A stretch of 64,000 nucleotides of DNA from Neomonachus schauinslandi (GCF_002201575.2 NC_058404.1:68252064-68316063); one strand, 5' to 3'; counted from the stretch's first letter, positions 37,331 through 50,196 are shown. The notes: generated from the letters alone by a model not told the origin. Translations and numbers: made by a program.

Positions 37331-38520
37331 TAGTATCTACTTCCAATACGACTAAGTAAGGTCCTCCTGGATCCTCTAGATATCAGCTATGAACTGTGGA
37401 CAAAGTAAAATAAAATAATGAGCTGAAGTCACTGGAGAGTGAAGAAAAGCAGACAAATTCTAGAGGGAAGAAAAAATTAGAAGAAACAAGTACAGAATAT
37501 GTTTACATTTTTTTTAATGGCTTTTAACTTGTGAGCAGAATGAAGATAGCACCAAGTAAAGTGACTAAAAGTCTGGCATAAAAACCATATTTCTGGCCAG
37601 AAAAAAAAGAACACAGAGTTCATAACAACCACAGATACTAGAAAGTAAGGGGCTAAGTCTCAGAAAAACAGAACCAGAAGGCATGAGCACTGTGTTAAGT
37701 ACATAATTTCTGCCAAAGTCTCTGGCTGCCCCATGAATGCATGCATGGAACAGAATTAAAGCAGTGCAGCTAAGTTAAAAGAACTGAAATATTATTTGAA
37801 CTTCCACCAAAAAGAGAGTGTTAAGTTTGAGTCTAAGCAAGTAAGTTTTCTGATAAAAATCTCATAGTAGGAATATAGCAGAATTGAGAGTTTCCACAAA
37901 ATAATTTTCACAATACCTAAGATAAAATCCAAAATTAGTCAACATGCAAACAGGAATATTTGACCTATTTTTAAGAGAAAAGACAAGCAACCAAGACCAC
38001 TGGTGAGTTGACCTAGATACTGCAATTAGCAGACAAGAATTTTAAAATAGCTGTTATAACTATGCTCAAGGAAGTAAGGGAAAACATGTATGCTTGCAAT
38101 GAATGAAAAGATAGGAAATCTCAACAGAGAAACATAAATAGTAAAAAAAGAACCAGGAATTCTAAAACTGAAAAATACAATTTCTGAAATTATAAATTTA
38201 CTATATTGGCTTAACAGAATGGAAATGATGGAGAAAATGATCGGTAACTTGAAGATAGTTCAATGTAGATGTGTAGAGCACAGAGAAAAAAGATTAGAAA
38301 AAAATAAACAGATCTTCAAGGACCTGAGGACAATATTAAATGTCTAACAGACATGAATAAAATCCAAGAAGGAGAGGTAAGGGAGTATAAGGCATACAAC
38401 TTACTTCAAGAAACAATGCTCCAAAACTTCTCAAATTTGATGAAAGACATAAATTTTCAAAATCAGGAAGCATAGTAAACCCTAGTAGGACATATACAAA
38501 GAAAACCATGCCTAGGCACA
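37331..38520 (+). mobile_element. HAL1 (half-L1), left part
   Basis: The stretch 38160-38520 carries ORF1-type L1 sequence ('gaaaaatacaatttctgaaatt', 'agcacagagaaaaaagattag', 'tcaaatttgatgaaagacataaat'). The upstream part also resembles the 5' end of HAL1. There is no long open frame. It resumes after an LTR insertion at 39192. Confidence 0.7.
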
Positions 38521-39191
38521 TGACAGGAGCAGTGGAGGGAATGCCCCCAGGCCGAGTCCCAAGTCCTTGAGGGAAGAATGATAGAGAGAGGAGCTGGAGG
38601 CAAGGATGGTGATAAATAAGCTTAGTAGCTATACATTAAAAACCCTGGGGCACAACATCCTGACCCTGTGGCTTCCAAGACCTTGTGGATGACAGATCAA
38701 GAGCCACAAGTACAGAGCATGCTCTCTCCTCTTCCACTTCTGCCCCAGGGTAACCCCTAGACTCATTATAATACATTTGAATTACAGGTACACACACTCC
38801 ACCCCCTACCCCCCCAACCATGGAGAAAAGCTGCCAAGAAGATCTGGTACAAACCTTGTAGAGTCAAGAACTCCTCGTCCCAACCTGTGGGAGGAGTTTC
38901 TCAAATGATTGGAAGCAGCCTCCATTACAGACCACCCCACTGTAGGTCATAGCTCCTCCCAGCCCAGAGAGACCCAGTAATATCCAATCCTAAAATCACC
39001 CACCCCGGTTCCACCTCTGGGAACCTTCCTGCTCTCCCACCTTGAAACTACTTTTGCTTTAATCAACTGCTTTGTTCTTGCTACTTTCTGGCTGTCTTTC
39101 TTCCAGCATGGATCCTCACTTAAATCTTCTCGTGTGGAATCCAGGGACTAAGACCTCCATTCATACAATGCAGACTCTCCCACCAGTAACA
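38521..39191 (+). mobile_element. Probable solo LTR inside HAL1
   Basis: This block is more GC-rich than its surroundings. It begins TGACAGGAGC, ends 'cccaccagtaaCA', and has 'ctttctggctgtctttcttccagcatgg' near its 3' end, as in class I LTRs. HAL1 sequence is contiguous across it (left stops at 'cctaggcaca', right resumes at 'aaactgttgat'). No clear TSD is left. Family and orientation are uncertain. Confidence 0.5.
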
Positions 39192-39600
39192 AAACTGTTG
39201 ATAACTAGATTTAAAAGAAAATTATAAAAGCAACCAGGGGAAAATGACACATTACATACAGGGGAACAATGACTCAAAATTTATCAAACTTTGACAAACA
39301 GAAGCTGTGGAACATTGTCTTTTAATTGCTGACAGAAAAACACTCCCAACTAAGAATCTAGTGAAAATATTCTTTAAATATAAAAATGAAACAAGACATT
39401 TTCATATTTTTAAAAAATACTAAGAGAATTCATTTTCAGTAGAACTCTTCTCCAAGATATGCTTTAAAATTTTATTCAGACTGAGGAAAATGATATCAGA
39501 ATGAAACTTGAATCTACAAGAAAGGCATAAAGAGCATCAGAGATGCCAGCTCTCAGGGTAAATATAAAACTATCCTGGTAAATATACTTGTATATACCTA
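39192..39600 (+). mobile_element. HAL1, right part
   Basis: 'ggggaaaatgacacattacatacaggggaacaatga', 'cccaactaagaatctagtgaaaatatt' and the following ORF1 C-terminal-like sequence continue HAL1. The right end is approximate. Confidence 0.7.
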
Positions 39601-40888
39601 TAAAGCCAAATCCCTATCCAGATATAGATGATCATTCCTCCAGAAAGTTCCACCATCTTCTGTGTCAACTCTCTCTCCCAGAAGAAAACCAACATTCCGG
39701 GGGTTTCCCATCCTAGATTAGTCTTACTAATTAGTTTTATCTGCTCTAAAATTCCATTAAATTCAGGGTAAGATCTTGAAACCCACTTAAAAGAAAATAG
39801 TTATAAAAACATTTTGATTTGCAAGGCTGAAGCACATCCAGTCTACACTGTGTAGTCAATCCTTTCTTCAGCTGCCCAATATTCTCTTTAAATCTTGTCC
39901 CCTAAATAAAGTTTCCCTGGGTGCCCTGAAGAGGCAATGTTGTATGGAAAAGAAAGACACCCTGCTCCTGAACTTCGGGTAAGGTGGAGAGAACAAACTC
40001 TAGTGTTCCCATGGATAAAGTAGTGAGACCCACCTCCATTCCCAATTACAGCCTTGAAAGGAAAGAGCCATTAGAGGGGATAAAGTTGAAGATACAAACA
40101 ATAGAAGGTTGAGTGGCACAAACTCCTGGAGAAGGTGGGAGAACATGGTGTCAAAGGACAAAGTGGCCTTAAACATTAGAAAGGACATCTTATCTCTTGA
40201 GACTAGAAGAAAAAGGATAAGATTGATAAGGAAATAAAAACCTTTAAAGTAGTGGGTTCAGGAAACTAAGAGGCATCTGCCTTGATTAATTGACAATTAC
40301 TGCAATCAAAACAGCTGAACCTGGAGATCCAGTGGACCAGGCATTAATTTACAGAAGGAGTTGTGATTTGAAGGTCAAAACAATTTAACCTTGTACATTT
40401 GATAAAGTAAAGTGGTGCAAGCACAACAAAGCAACTACTCTAAAATAATGCTGGATGCCTATTTTACTCTTTAAAGCAAAATTTCAATTAGATCTAGATT
40501 CAAATATAGAGAATAAACCATAGAAATACTAGAATTAACTACTCTGATACAGTACCACCCATTGCACACTGTTAATACTAAAAAATATGTCATGATGAGG
40601 CCACACATCATTTTTAAGAAAAACTCTTAGCATTTGACATTCACCGCCTTCTTACATACTTGCTTTGCCGTTTCAGCTTTTCTAGGTTACCATTAGTTGG
40701 CAAACTTTGCTGAGATGGTAGAGACAGTCTCTAAACTACAGATATTTAAACCTGACCTATGAATTGAAATTGCAAATAAACTGCCAAAGTTGGCCAGAGT
40801 AGCTAGTTATGGAGTGTTTTAGCCCTCACAGTCTTTACCAGAGGACCTGTTACATATTTTAACCATTGAAGTTTTTGGAGCCACAGTA
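39601..40888. other. Unique sequence
   Basis: No recognised gene or repeat. Confidence 0.4.
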
Positions 40889-41198
40889 CAGCTGACCTTG
40901 AACAATGTAGGGTTAGGGGCACTGACCCCTGTGGAGTCAGAAATCTGAGTATAACTTCTGACTCCCCCAAAACTTAAGTACGGTTGATAGGAAGCCTTAC
41001 TGGTAACATAAAAAGTCAATTAACATATATATTGTATGTTAGATGCATTATATAATGCATTCTTGCAATAAAGTAAGCTAGAGAAAAGAAAATTTTATTA
41101 AGAAAATCATAAGGAAAGTACATTTATAGTACTGTACTGCAAAAAAAAAAAATCCATGGACCTGCACAATTCAAATCGGGTTGTTCAAGCATCAGCTA
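40889..41198 (+). mobile_element. Tigger-like non-autonomous DNA transposon (MITE)
   Basis: 310-bp palindromic-ended element. The 5' end CAGCTGACCTTGAACAATG and the 3' end ttgttcaagcatcagct are inverted repeats. The element is flanked by TA on both sides (40887-40888 and about 41199-41200), the TcMar target. The internal segment 'ataaagtaagctagagaaaagaaaatttt' is typical of the family. Confidence 0.85.
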
Positions 41199-41200
41199 TA

Positions 41201-42349
41201 TATTGTAATTCAATCAAAATACTCCAATGTTCATTTCCTTTCATTCATCCAATATTACTGATGAGGTCCCACTGAAGAAAGAAACTATATTAGAGGTAAA
41301 AACAGAAAGAGTGCAGGCATTTTTCACTCTGAGGAAGTTTAGCTCATAGGAGCCACCTTTAAGTGTCAAGAACCCCTCGTTTGCAGCCTCCCCACTCATC
41401 TCCTCCACAATGTCTTGGGTCTTCTTTTCCACATTTCTCATTCTGGAATATTGGAATAATTCAGTGGAATCAGAATATTTCAGATGGCCACCTGGTCTTT
41501 TCCTGACCATACCAAATATTATGCCATTCCCTTTATTTCTTCCTTCCAATTTATGCAACCACAAAAATAATAAAATTAAAGTTCTATTTCACTTACTAGC
41601 TCACAAAACAGTTGACTCAGCTGCATACATCTTGCCTTCTTTCCATAACACCTTTAGGAATTATTTTAAAACTAGGGGAGTGCTAGGGAACATTCCTACC
41701 TTCTGTGGACTGATTCTTATTTCAGAAATAAATAAATAAATAAGTCACTGCAAACATGACTGGTGGGTGAGATAACAGAATCAAGATATAGTATCTCATG
41801 TACCCTTTGGAATTAATTTTGCCATTTTATAAAACACATTTAGATATCACTTTCCACCTGCACCTCCTGGAATTCCTGGAGCAGTGTACCAGCAGCACTT
41901 AACTATTATCAACCTATGTATCAGCAGCTTTTGTATTTATTTTTTCTCTGCTCAACTTCAGGAACCTGACTGAAAAATAATGGGTCCAGCCTCTCTCCTG
42001 GCCACTGAAAGCAAGAGGATGCTCGCCATCCACCATTCACATCAGCTTGATGATTGCTCCCTCTTCCCTTGACTTTGGGCATTTTAAGATGCTTTGTTAG
42101 AGAAAAGACATAAAACTTATGCTTTAAGTGCTTTAAAATGTTGAGATAAGAATCCTGCTCAATTTGTGTTAACTCACAAAGCACATTGTATGCAGCTCAG
42201 AGGCACATCTGAGTCAGAGACTGCATTTATAATGATCGGTTCTTCAATGTTGGTCTTCACTTCTTCCCCAGTGACCTCAGCTCGCAAGTGAACTTAAAAA
42301 TTGTCTTACATGTTTTAAGTAGATAAGCGTCTGAGCAGATCTTTGTCTT
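41201..42349. other. Unique sequence
   Basis: No recognised gene or repeat except a short (AAAT)n run near 41726-41742. Confidence 0.4.
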
Positions 42350-42358
42350 AAGACTGTT

Positions 42359-42542
42359 CTAAGCCTGGGTGACTCAGTTGGTTAAGCGACTGCCTCCGGC
42401 TCAGGTCATGATCCTGGAGTCCCGGGATCGAGTCCCGCATCGGGCTCCCTGCTTGGCAGGGAGTCTGCTTCTCCCTCTGACCCTCCCCACTCTCATGTGC
42501 TCGCTCTCTCAAATAAATAAATAAAGTCTTTAAAAAAAAAAA
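42359..42542 (+). mobile_element. Can-SINE, intermediate type
   Basis: It carries the 'gagtctgcttctccctctgaccctccccactctcatgtgctcgctctctc' body. TSD AAGACTGTT at 42350-42358 and 42543-42551. The first bases of the head are missing (starts at cta-agcctgggtg). Confidence 0.93.
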
Positions 42543-42551
42543 AAGACTGTT

Positions 42552-43814
42552 GTATCTTTTTCACAGTTACTTCATGAGGATCAGTTTCCAGAAGATAATG
42601 TTAAGTTTGGAGAATAGTTATGATGTCACAGGTGAAATGTTCTGGCCTAAAGGTCCTTTAGGCTATAATTTAAAGACAGTAACCAAAGCAGCATGGAGTC
42701 CTCCTAGTTTACCAAGGTCAAGGCATATGAGGTGAGAAACAGAAAGGTCTGGCTGGATGTCACACACAATTAGAAAAGGGAAGTTTACCTGAAGTCTTTG
42801 GCCTGGAAGTCAATGGCATCCACGGTGAAGGTTAAGATTATTACCCAGGGTCAACTTCTTGGGCATGCAACTGTGCACTCTCACAGGCCCAGGTTCAGAA
42901 GTGCCCCCACGCTTGGTTTCATGCTCTGCAGTCACCATCTTAAAATTATTGCTAATTTCTGAATAAGGATTCTGCATTGTCATTTTGCACTGGGCCCTAT
43001 TTACAAATTATTTTGCAAATAATTTTACAAATTATTCAGCCAGTCCTGTTGTCACTTTTTCTTCTTTGTATATATCGTGAGGCAGGAAAAAAGAAAAGGA
43101 AGAATCAGTTGAAGTCAAAGTGGTTACTAATAAATTTTGGCTGTGGGACTTCTGGATTTCTTCTCTCTATCTCCATCTCTTTGCCCGACTAAGCCATTCA
43201 GCACATTTTAAAATTATGCCATCTGACGCCTCAATTCCCATCTGCTCTGATTTCAAATAAGAAGCTGAATAATAGTAAAATATATACCCAGGCCTTTTTT
43301 CCTTGCTTTTTGGAAACATCCATTTTAGGGAAAGGAACTATACAGGAGGAATATGCTTTAGCAAGAGGTCCTTGGAGGCAGGTTGGGAAAGAGAAAATAA
43401 AAGAAATGAAAGTCACTTTCTAGGAAGAAATGAAAAGAGATCTTTGACACTCCAGAAGATGTAAAAGCAAAAATAAGATGACATTTTCAGAAAATGATCC
43501 AGTTCCCCTTCTCCTGGTAGAATCAGCCCAGTTCCATGATACAGAATCATGACAAGGGGACACTGGATTACAAAGCCCACACAGCATCTCAGAAGGTAGT
43601 CAAGACTATAGCCTGAACAAATAAGAGGTTTACTTTTTTGTCAACACAGAGAGGAGATAGCTAATTTAGCAAATGCAGTTCTGTTTTTTTCTAAGACTTA
43701 GCATTTGCACATGCAAGGGTGAGCCTAGGAGAGAGAAAGAAGAAGCTAGGAGGGAAGAGGATTCAGAGTATATGTTAATGTAGGGGCCGAAGTCTTCCCC
43801 TCTGCCCTTCTAGG
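42552..43814. other. Unique sequence
   Basis: No recognised gene. A short imperfect repeat of 'acaaattattttgcaaataattt' lies at 43000-43038. Confidence 0.4.
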
Positions 43815-44345
43815 TTCTTTGGTGGTCTAATAATTAAACTGACAGAAGGCAGATTAACAGGAGAAAAATAAACAAAAGTGACTTACATGTATTCATGGGA
43901 GAGACCCAGAAAAGCTGACTTACTCTCCAAAATGCCTGAAGCCAACACTTTAAATACCAAAAAGCTAAATATGAATAGCTAAAGACAAAAGAAGATGCTG
44001 GGGTAGGGAGGGAGTTATGGGGGTCTAAGAAATAACAAGTATATGGTTGTTGTGCAGAGTTAAGTCCTTGTCTTCTCCATTGATAGAGTTTCCGGAGATT
44101 TAGGGTCATCCCCCTCTTTCTCTGTACAGTGAGGGAGACACCCTTTCAAATGGAGATCTCCTTTATACATGTTAATGGCTTTCACAAAAGGGTAACTTTT
44201 CTCCTTAGTTTTCTTAGAGCTTCTCTTGTGTTTGCAGTTTCTCAAATAATAATAATAATAGTGATAATAATCAGCCTAATACTTACGCCAGAGAGACATA
44301 TTTTGAAGTGGCAAATTCTGCTCCCTTACATTGGGTACACATAGA
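43815..44345. other. Possible LTR-derived sequence, unclassified
   Basis: 'taattaaactgacagaaggcagattaacaggag' and 'gacttactctccaaaatg' have the feel of a common mammalian LTR, but I cannot name it and found no TSD. An (AAT)n run lies at 44245-44262. Confidence 0.25.
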
Positions 44346-44867
44346 GGGTGGTGAGGGGAGATGGAAGTCACACCTGCTGGGGAGGATGGAGAAAGGCAGG
44401 AGGATAAATACAGAAGCAAGCGAGGCTCAGTGTCTGGGTGCTAGGAAAGGAATGGCACTTCTGTATCAGCAGGTGATGTGAATGAGTTCCATAGTCTCAG
44501 GTGATCCAGGAACTCTCATGACTTCCATTTGCACTAAAGTTTGATATATGCTATATAGTATTTTTTCTTAATTAAACTTCTTAATTAAACTTTAGGGCAA
44601 AACACTTGTCTTTTATTTCAGATATCCCCAGGAGTGCTGGAAAAGGGAAATGTACCACTAGGAATTATTCCACAAAAGTAATTACCTGAAGGAATTCATG
44701 AAACAAGTGTACTGATTCAGGTTTTACACATGCGATTAGTCATATTTGAAAAATCTTAATGCAAACAAAATATTTGTATTCTCTGCGGATGGTATTGGCT
44801 CTAAAAAGGAAGTCATTTCCATGTTGAAATGACTGTAGAGCCTACAAAAGTGGAAAAAGCAGCAGAC

Positions 44868-44945
44868 TGGGAATATTGATTCTGCATATAATTCCACTTC
44901 TGCTACAACCTAACTATTGGACATTGGCCAGTCATTACCTGTGTG
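44868..44945 (+). repeat. MIR-like fragment
   Basis: 'ccacttctgctacaacctaactattggacattggccagtcattacct' is similar to the MIR core. Weak. Confidence 0.4.
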
Positions 44946-44989
44946 ACTGTCATAGGTTGAAAAAGGAAGTGTTTAGAGCAACGGGATAT

Positions 44990-45147
44990 CAAACCCAGCA
45001 ACATTGGCATGACTGGGAACTTAGAAATGCAAATTCCCAAGCTCTATCCAAAGACCTACCGAGTCAGAAACTCTGGGGCCTAGCAACCTGTGTTTTAACA
45101 AGACTTCCAAGTCATTCTAATACATGTTGAAAATTGAAAACTACTGA
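44990..45147 (+). mobile_element. MER5A (hAT-Charlie MITE)
   Basis: 'actgggaacttagaaatgcaaattcccaagc', 'agtcagaaactctggggcc' and 'ctgtgttttaacaagacttccaagt' are in MER5A order, ending in 'aaaactactg'. Confidence 0.88.
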
Positions 45148-45214
45148 ATTAGATGAACTCCACCTTTCCTGACAGCTCAAAAATTCTACAGCACTGACTT
45201 CAATGTCATCACCA

Positions 45215-45330
45215 TCAATAATATATATCAAGAGCTTACTCTGACCCCACCCTGCCTCAGGCACTTTATGTATAATAATCTATCTAATTATCACAATACT
45301 CCAGGAAGTAAATTATTACCACTTGGCCAA
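45215..45330 (-). repeat. MIR fragment, antisense
   Basis: 'caggcactttatgtataataatctatctaattatcacaatactccaggaagta' matches the MIR reverse complement. Confidence 0.65.
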
Positions 45331-45869
45331 TGAGCTACGAAAGTGTCTGGTAGTTGTGGTGAAAATCACCACCCAGATACTTCTTCAAGGAAGGACTGTT
45401 CCTCCAGCTATCAGCAACTTCAAGGTTCTCCTCAGCTCAGAGAGCCCTTTGTCCAAGGATACATTCTTTCCAGGGAAGCAATGAATAACAAAAGGGTTTT
45501 AAGGCCTGACTCCACCCTGGGGCAACTCTGACAGGTATATATGTTCCAGAATTCCCCATGGTTGGTGGAGTCTTTGTTAGGCCTATATCACAGCTCAATT
45601 TCTCTCTGCCCAGTCCTGTTTGCTTTCCCTCCCTTTCACATATATTGACTCCTAAATATCCTACACACCAAACTTCTCAGCACCTGCTTTGGAAAAACCC
45701 ATTTTACAACAGTAGGTGAAGACAAGCTAGAGGCCAGGAATTAGTAAGGCCTGGATTCAAATCCAGATGGTTGGACTCTAAGCCTTAGGCTCTTAAGTAT
45801 TAATTTGTCACCCACTTGGACTTGTAAATTAGTGGTTCAAGCATTTGAACAGGAGACCTTGGAAATAAT

Positions 45870-45975
45870 TTAATTTTACAAATGAGGAAACCAAGGCTAG
45901 ATTGCACGTTTGTCCCTGGTTGGTAGTGAGCAAGCACTGACTTGATCTGAGATGTTCCAACTCCCAGTGTTCTTT
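45870..45975 (-). repeat. MIR fragment, antisense
   Basis: 'acaaatgaggaaaccaaggctagattgcac' then degenerate sequence as in the MIR reverse complement. Confidence 0.5.
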
Positions 45976-46706
45976 TTCCTGTTACATCCCACCTTAAGAA
46001 AAATATTCACATATTATAATACCAGTGAGATAAGACTGTTAGGTAAATTGTAACTGTACTGGGGAACATGAGCCACAAAGCCTAGGAGACCTAACAGCTG
46101 ATAACACAGAAATACCAAGGATAGTAAGAGACAACTATCAACAATTATAAGCCAGTAAAGTGGATAACCTAGAAGACATGCATAAGTTATTAGAAACACA
46201 CAACCTAGCAAGATTAGATCCTGAAGAAATAGAAGATCTGAAGTGACCAATAATAAGTAATGAGACTGATTCAGTAATCAAAAACCTTCCAACAAAGAAA
46301 AGACAGATGGCTTCACTAATGAATTCTACCAAACATTTAAAGAACTAACACTAATCCTTCTCAACCTCTTCCAAAAAATAGAAGAGGACACACTGCCAAA
46401 CTCATTATTTGAGGCCAAAATTACCCTGACACTAAAGCCAGATAAAGATCCCACAAGAAAAAAAACAACAACAACAACTATGGGTCAATATCACTGATGA
46501 ATATAGATGTAAAAATCATCAACAAAATATTAGCAAACTCATCCCAACAGCATATTAAAAGGATCATACACCACAGCCAAGTGGGGTTAATCTCTGGGTT
46601 GCAAATAAATTAATGTTATTCACCACATAACAAAATGAAGGATAAAAGTCACATAATCATCTTAATTGATGCTGAAAAAGCATTTGACAAAATTCAAAAC
46701 CCTTTT

Positions 46707-46896
46707 GGGGCACCTGGGTGGCTCAGTCAGTTAAGCATATGACTCTTGATTTTGACTCAGGTCATGATCTCAGGGTTGCAAGATTGAGCCCGATGTCGGG
46801 CTCCATGCTGGGTGTGGAGCCTGCTTAAGATTCTCTCTCTCTCTCTGTCAACCTCTACCCCTCCCCACTCTATCTCCTTTTCTTAAAAAAAAAAAA
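46707..46896 (+). mobile_element. Can-SINE, older subfamily, nested in L1 RT
   Basis: The TSD is AATTCAAAACCCTTTT (46691-46706) and AATTCAACACCTTTT (46897-46911). It cuts the L1 just at the end of the LIDAEKAFDKIQ codons. It carries the 'gtcttgattttgactcagg...ggtgtggagcctgctt' older body. Confidence 0.94.
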
Positions 46897-47012
46897 AATT
46901 CAACACCTTTTCATGATAAACATTTTTAAACTAGGTACAGAAGGAATTTATATCAACATACAAAGGCCATATATGACTCGTCCACAGCTACCATCAAAAA
47001 CTGAAATCTTTT

Positions 47013-47365
47013 TGCCTGAGTTCAGGCTGCTATAACAAATCCTATAGTGGCCTAAACAACAGAAATTTATTTTTCACAGTTCTGGATATGATAGGAAGTC
47101 TAACATCAAGATGCCAATTGATTTGATTCCTGGTAAGGGCCTTCTTCCTGATTTGTAGACAGCTGCCTTCTTGCTATATCTTCACATCGGAGAGAGAGAG
47201 AGAGAAATCATCTCTCTCTTCTTATAAGGACACTAATCCCATACATGAGGGTTCTAACCTCATGACCTAATTCTTCCCAAAGGCCCTACTTCCAAATAAC
47301 ATCACACTGGGGATTAGGGTTTCAACATATGAATTTTGGAAAACACAAACACTCAGTCCATAGCA
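47013..47365 (-). mobile_element. MaLR (MLT1/MST-type) solo LTR in L1
   Basis: The 353-bp element begins TG and ends CA, flanked by the 5-bp TSD CTTTT at 47008-47012 and 47366-47370, as expected for ERVL-MaLR insertion. The antisense consensus order is clear: 'aacaacagaaatttatttttcacagttctgg', 'cttctcttataaggacac', 'gggtttcaacatatgaattttgg'. Confidence 0.88.
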
Positions 47366-47527
47366 CTTTTCCTCTAAGGTCAGGAACAAGACAAGATGCC
47401 CATTCTTACCACTTCTGTTCAAAACAATTAGGCAAGAAAAAGGAATAAAATGCATCCAAATCAGAAAGGGAGAAGTAAAATTATCTCTGCAGATAACATG
47501 ACCATACATGTAGATAACCCTAAACAT

Positions 47528-47550
47528 TAAAAAAAAAAAAAAAAAAAAAA
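47528..47550 (+). repeat. Poly(A) run within L1
   Basis: About 23 A residues, presumably slippage in an A-rich part of L1 ORF2. Confidence 0.9.
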
Positions 47551-48617
47551 CCTTCTCAGAGCTAATAAACAAATTCAGCTAAGTTTCAGGATATAAAATC
47601 AACAGACAAAAAAATAGTCTATTCACGTAACAACAAACTAACCAAAAAGGAAATTAAGAAAACAATTCCATTACAATAGCATCAAAAAGAATAAAATACT
47701 TAGGAATAAACTTAACCAAAGAGATGAAAGATATGTATACTGAAAACTACAAAACACTGATGAAAGAAATTTAAGATACAAATAAATGGAAAGACATTGT
47801 GTTTGTATATTGAAAGACTTAATAATGTTAAAATGTCCATACCACCCAAAGACATCTACAAATTCAAATCTGTATCATGCTCTCTCTTAAAAATAATCTT
47901 TTTTAAAAAAAGAAAATATAGTATATATAATGGAATATTATTCAGTCTTTAAAAAGAAAGAAATCCTTCCATATGTGACAACATGGGTGAACCTCGAGGA
48001 CATTTTGATAAACTAAATAAGCCAGTCACAAAAAGACAAACAGGTTATGATTCCACTTATATGAGGTACTTAAAATAGGCAAAATCATAAATCAAAGAGT
48101 GGAATAGTGGTGACTAGGGGCTGGAGGGAAGGGAGAAGTGGGAAGTTGTTTTCAATGGGTATACAATTTCAGTTACACTAAATGTATAAGTTCTAGAGAT
48201 TTGCTATACAACATAGAGCCTACAGTTACCAATACTATACTGTACACTTAAATACTTGGCTAAAAGGGTAGATCTCATGTTATGTGTTCTTACTACCAAA
48301 ACCAAAACAAAATAAAACAAAGGGGCAGAGGGAACTTTTGGAAGATGATGGTTATATTTATTACCTTGATTGTGGTGGTAGTTTCATGGGTATTTCCGTA
48401 TGTCAAAACTCATCAAATTGTACACATTAAATATGTGTAGTGTTTTATATACCAATTATACTTTAATACAGCTGTAAAAAAAGAAAAAAAAAACCTGGAG
48501 TATGATTTCTGGTTACACATGAAACAAAGAAATAAAAATTTTTAAAGCAAGTAACCATCACCAAAAAAGAACTTTCACTGGAAAGAAAGACCTAAAAATG
48601 TTATAACCAGGGTAAGT

Positions 48618-48765
48618 GTTTTAGTGCAATGATGATCAATATTGGCTGCTCAATGGAATTACTAGAAATCCTCATTTAATTGGTATAGGGTATGATCTGG
48701 GCATTGGGATTTTTTTTTAAGCTCCCCAGGTGACTCTACTATTCAGTGAAGACTGAAAACTACTG
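48618..48765 (+). mobile_element. hAT-type MITE (MER5/MER3-like)
   Basis: 'gatctgggcattgggattttt..aagctccccaggtgactctac' and the terminal 'gaagactgaaaactactg' resemble Charlie-derived short elements. The left terminus is degenerate. Confidence 0.55.
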
Positions 48766-49244
48766 CTTCAGGGTAAACTCAATTCTCATAACATAGCAAA
48801 CAGTTCCTTATAGAAGAAAGCACTCCTGTGTGGTAAATTTGGAAGGACACTTAAATATTTCATTTTATGAGGTGAGGTACCTGATAGATTTAATAGCATA
48901 GAGGGATTTGCCCCAACAGCGATGAGATACAAAATAAAAGTGCATTTCTACTGTAAAGTAGTAGGGTGGGGACACAAATTTCACCTACTTCCTCCCTCTT
49001 CCTCTCCCCAAATTCAGCCTTGTATGGATCACAACCATCAAAGCCACTATTGACCAGCCCAAGAATGATACAAATACTCTAGGCAGATGACTCTATCCTG
49101 ATAGTAAAAACAGATAACTTTATAGAACTTTATACGTCACATAGGATTGCAAAGACATTATCACATTTAATCTCAGACCTATCTCTTGGTTTACCCTTCA
49201 GGCATATGCCCAAAGTAAGTAACAAACTAAAATATTTGTGTGCC

Positions 49245-49405
49245 CAGTATTCATTCAACAGCTTTTATCCAACAAGTATTTATTGAACGTCAGCTATGTA
49301 CAAAGTATGAGAGGACACTCAATAGGAAAGGATAGAAATATGAATTAAATACTGATCCTTAAAGACGTTTACATTCTTATAGAGAACATAAGACAAATGT
49401 GTAAC
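49245..49405 (-). repeat. L2 3' end, antisense
   Basis: 'agtatttattgaacgtcagctatgtacaaagtatgag' then 'tgatccttaaagacgtttacattcttatagagaac' match the L2 reverse complement. Confidence 0.75.
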
Positions 49406-49678
49406 TATGCCACAAAATATGGCATAGAGAAAATGCAATGAAACTTCAGATTAGAGAAACTACATCTGGATGGACAGATGATAAGTTCAAGCTTGGTGGA
49501 AGACAGGAGGAAACAAACCAAAAAGACAGTCGGATGGGGATCAGCTCTCCAAAACCACTCAGTGTGCTGATCATTGTAAAGGAGAAGGATTTGGACATGG
49601 GAAGGACGATAAAGAGTAGATAGAATGGGGCGGACCAGGAATTCCTGACATAGGGAATCAACGAGAAGCCATATTTTA

Positions 49679-49855
49679 CTTATTTTTTTTATTTTTCTTA
49701 TTTATTTGAGAGAGAGCATGAGATGGGGGAAGGTCAGAGGGAGAAGCAGACTCCCTGCTGAGCAGGTAGTCCGATGCGGGGCTCGATCCCTGGACTCCAG
49801 GATCATGACCTGAGCCGAAAGCAGTCACTTAACCAACTGAGCCACCGAGGCGCCC
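49679..49855 (-). mobile_element. Can-SINE
   Basis: Reverse-oriented, perfect TSD GAGAAGCCATATTTTA at 49663-49678 and 49856-49871. Confidence 0.96.
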
Positions 49856-50181
49856 GAGAAGCCATATTTTAGAATCATGTGATATAGGCCATGCATGACA
49901 GAGAACCATTTTTGCTTGGCGAGGCTAGAGCAAAGAATGTTCAAAAGGGACTAAGAGAAAACAGAGAAAAGTTGTAAGATCAGACCCTGAAGAACAAACA
50001 TACCTGGCTAAGGAGTCAGGGCATTAAACCATGTCCACATTTTCCAGCAAGGTACTGATACGGCCCGAGCTCTGCTTCAAGAAGTTCATAATAGCAGCAA
50101 GAAAGGGAGCCCAAGCAGAAAGTTACCACAAGTATAACGAAGGCCTAACACACAATTAACAATATGCACATTTCTTCTGTC

Positions 50182-50196
50182 AAGAAACCAGACTGG
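50182..50196 (+). repeat. 5' TSD of the H3-3A/L1 chimeric insertion
   Basis: AAGAAACCAGACTGG, repeated exactly at 53215-53229 after the L1 tail. Confidence 0.9.

Larger units (their letters stand above)
46011..48490 (+). mobile_element. Old L1, multiply interrupted and internally deleted
   Basis: ORF2 sequence runs from 46011. A reverse transcriptase stretch LIDAEKAFDKIQ is encoded at 46661-46697. A SINE (46707-46896) and a MaLR LTR (47013-47365) interrupt it. ORF2 continues to about 47880, then jumps to the 3' UTR (from about 47905, 'aatggaatattattcagtc'). The ORF2 C-terminus is therefore deleted. The element ends in an A-rich stretch near 48490. All frames are broken. Confidence 0.85.
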
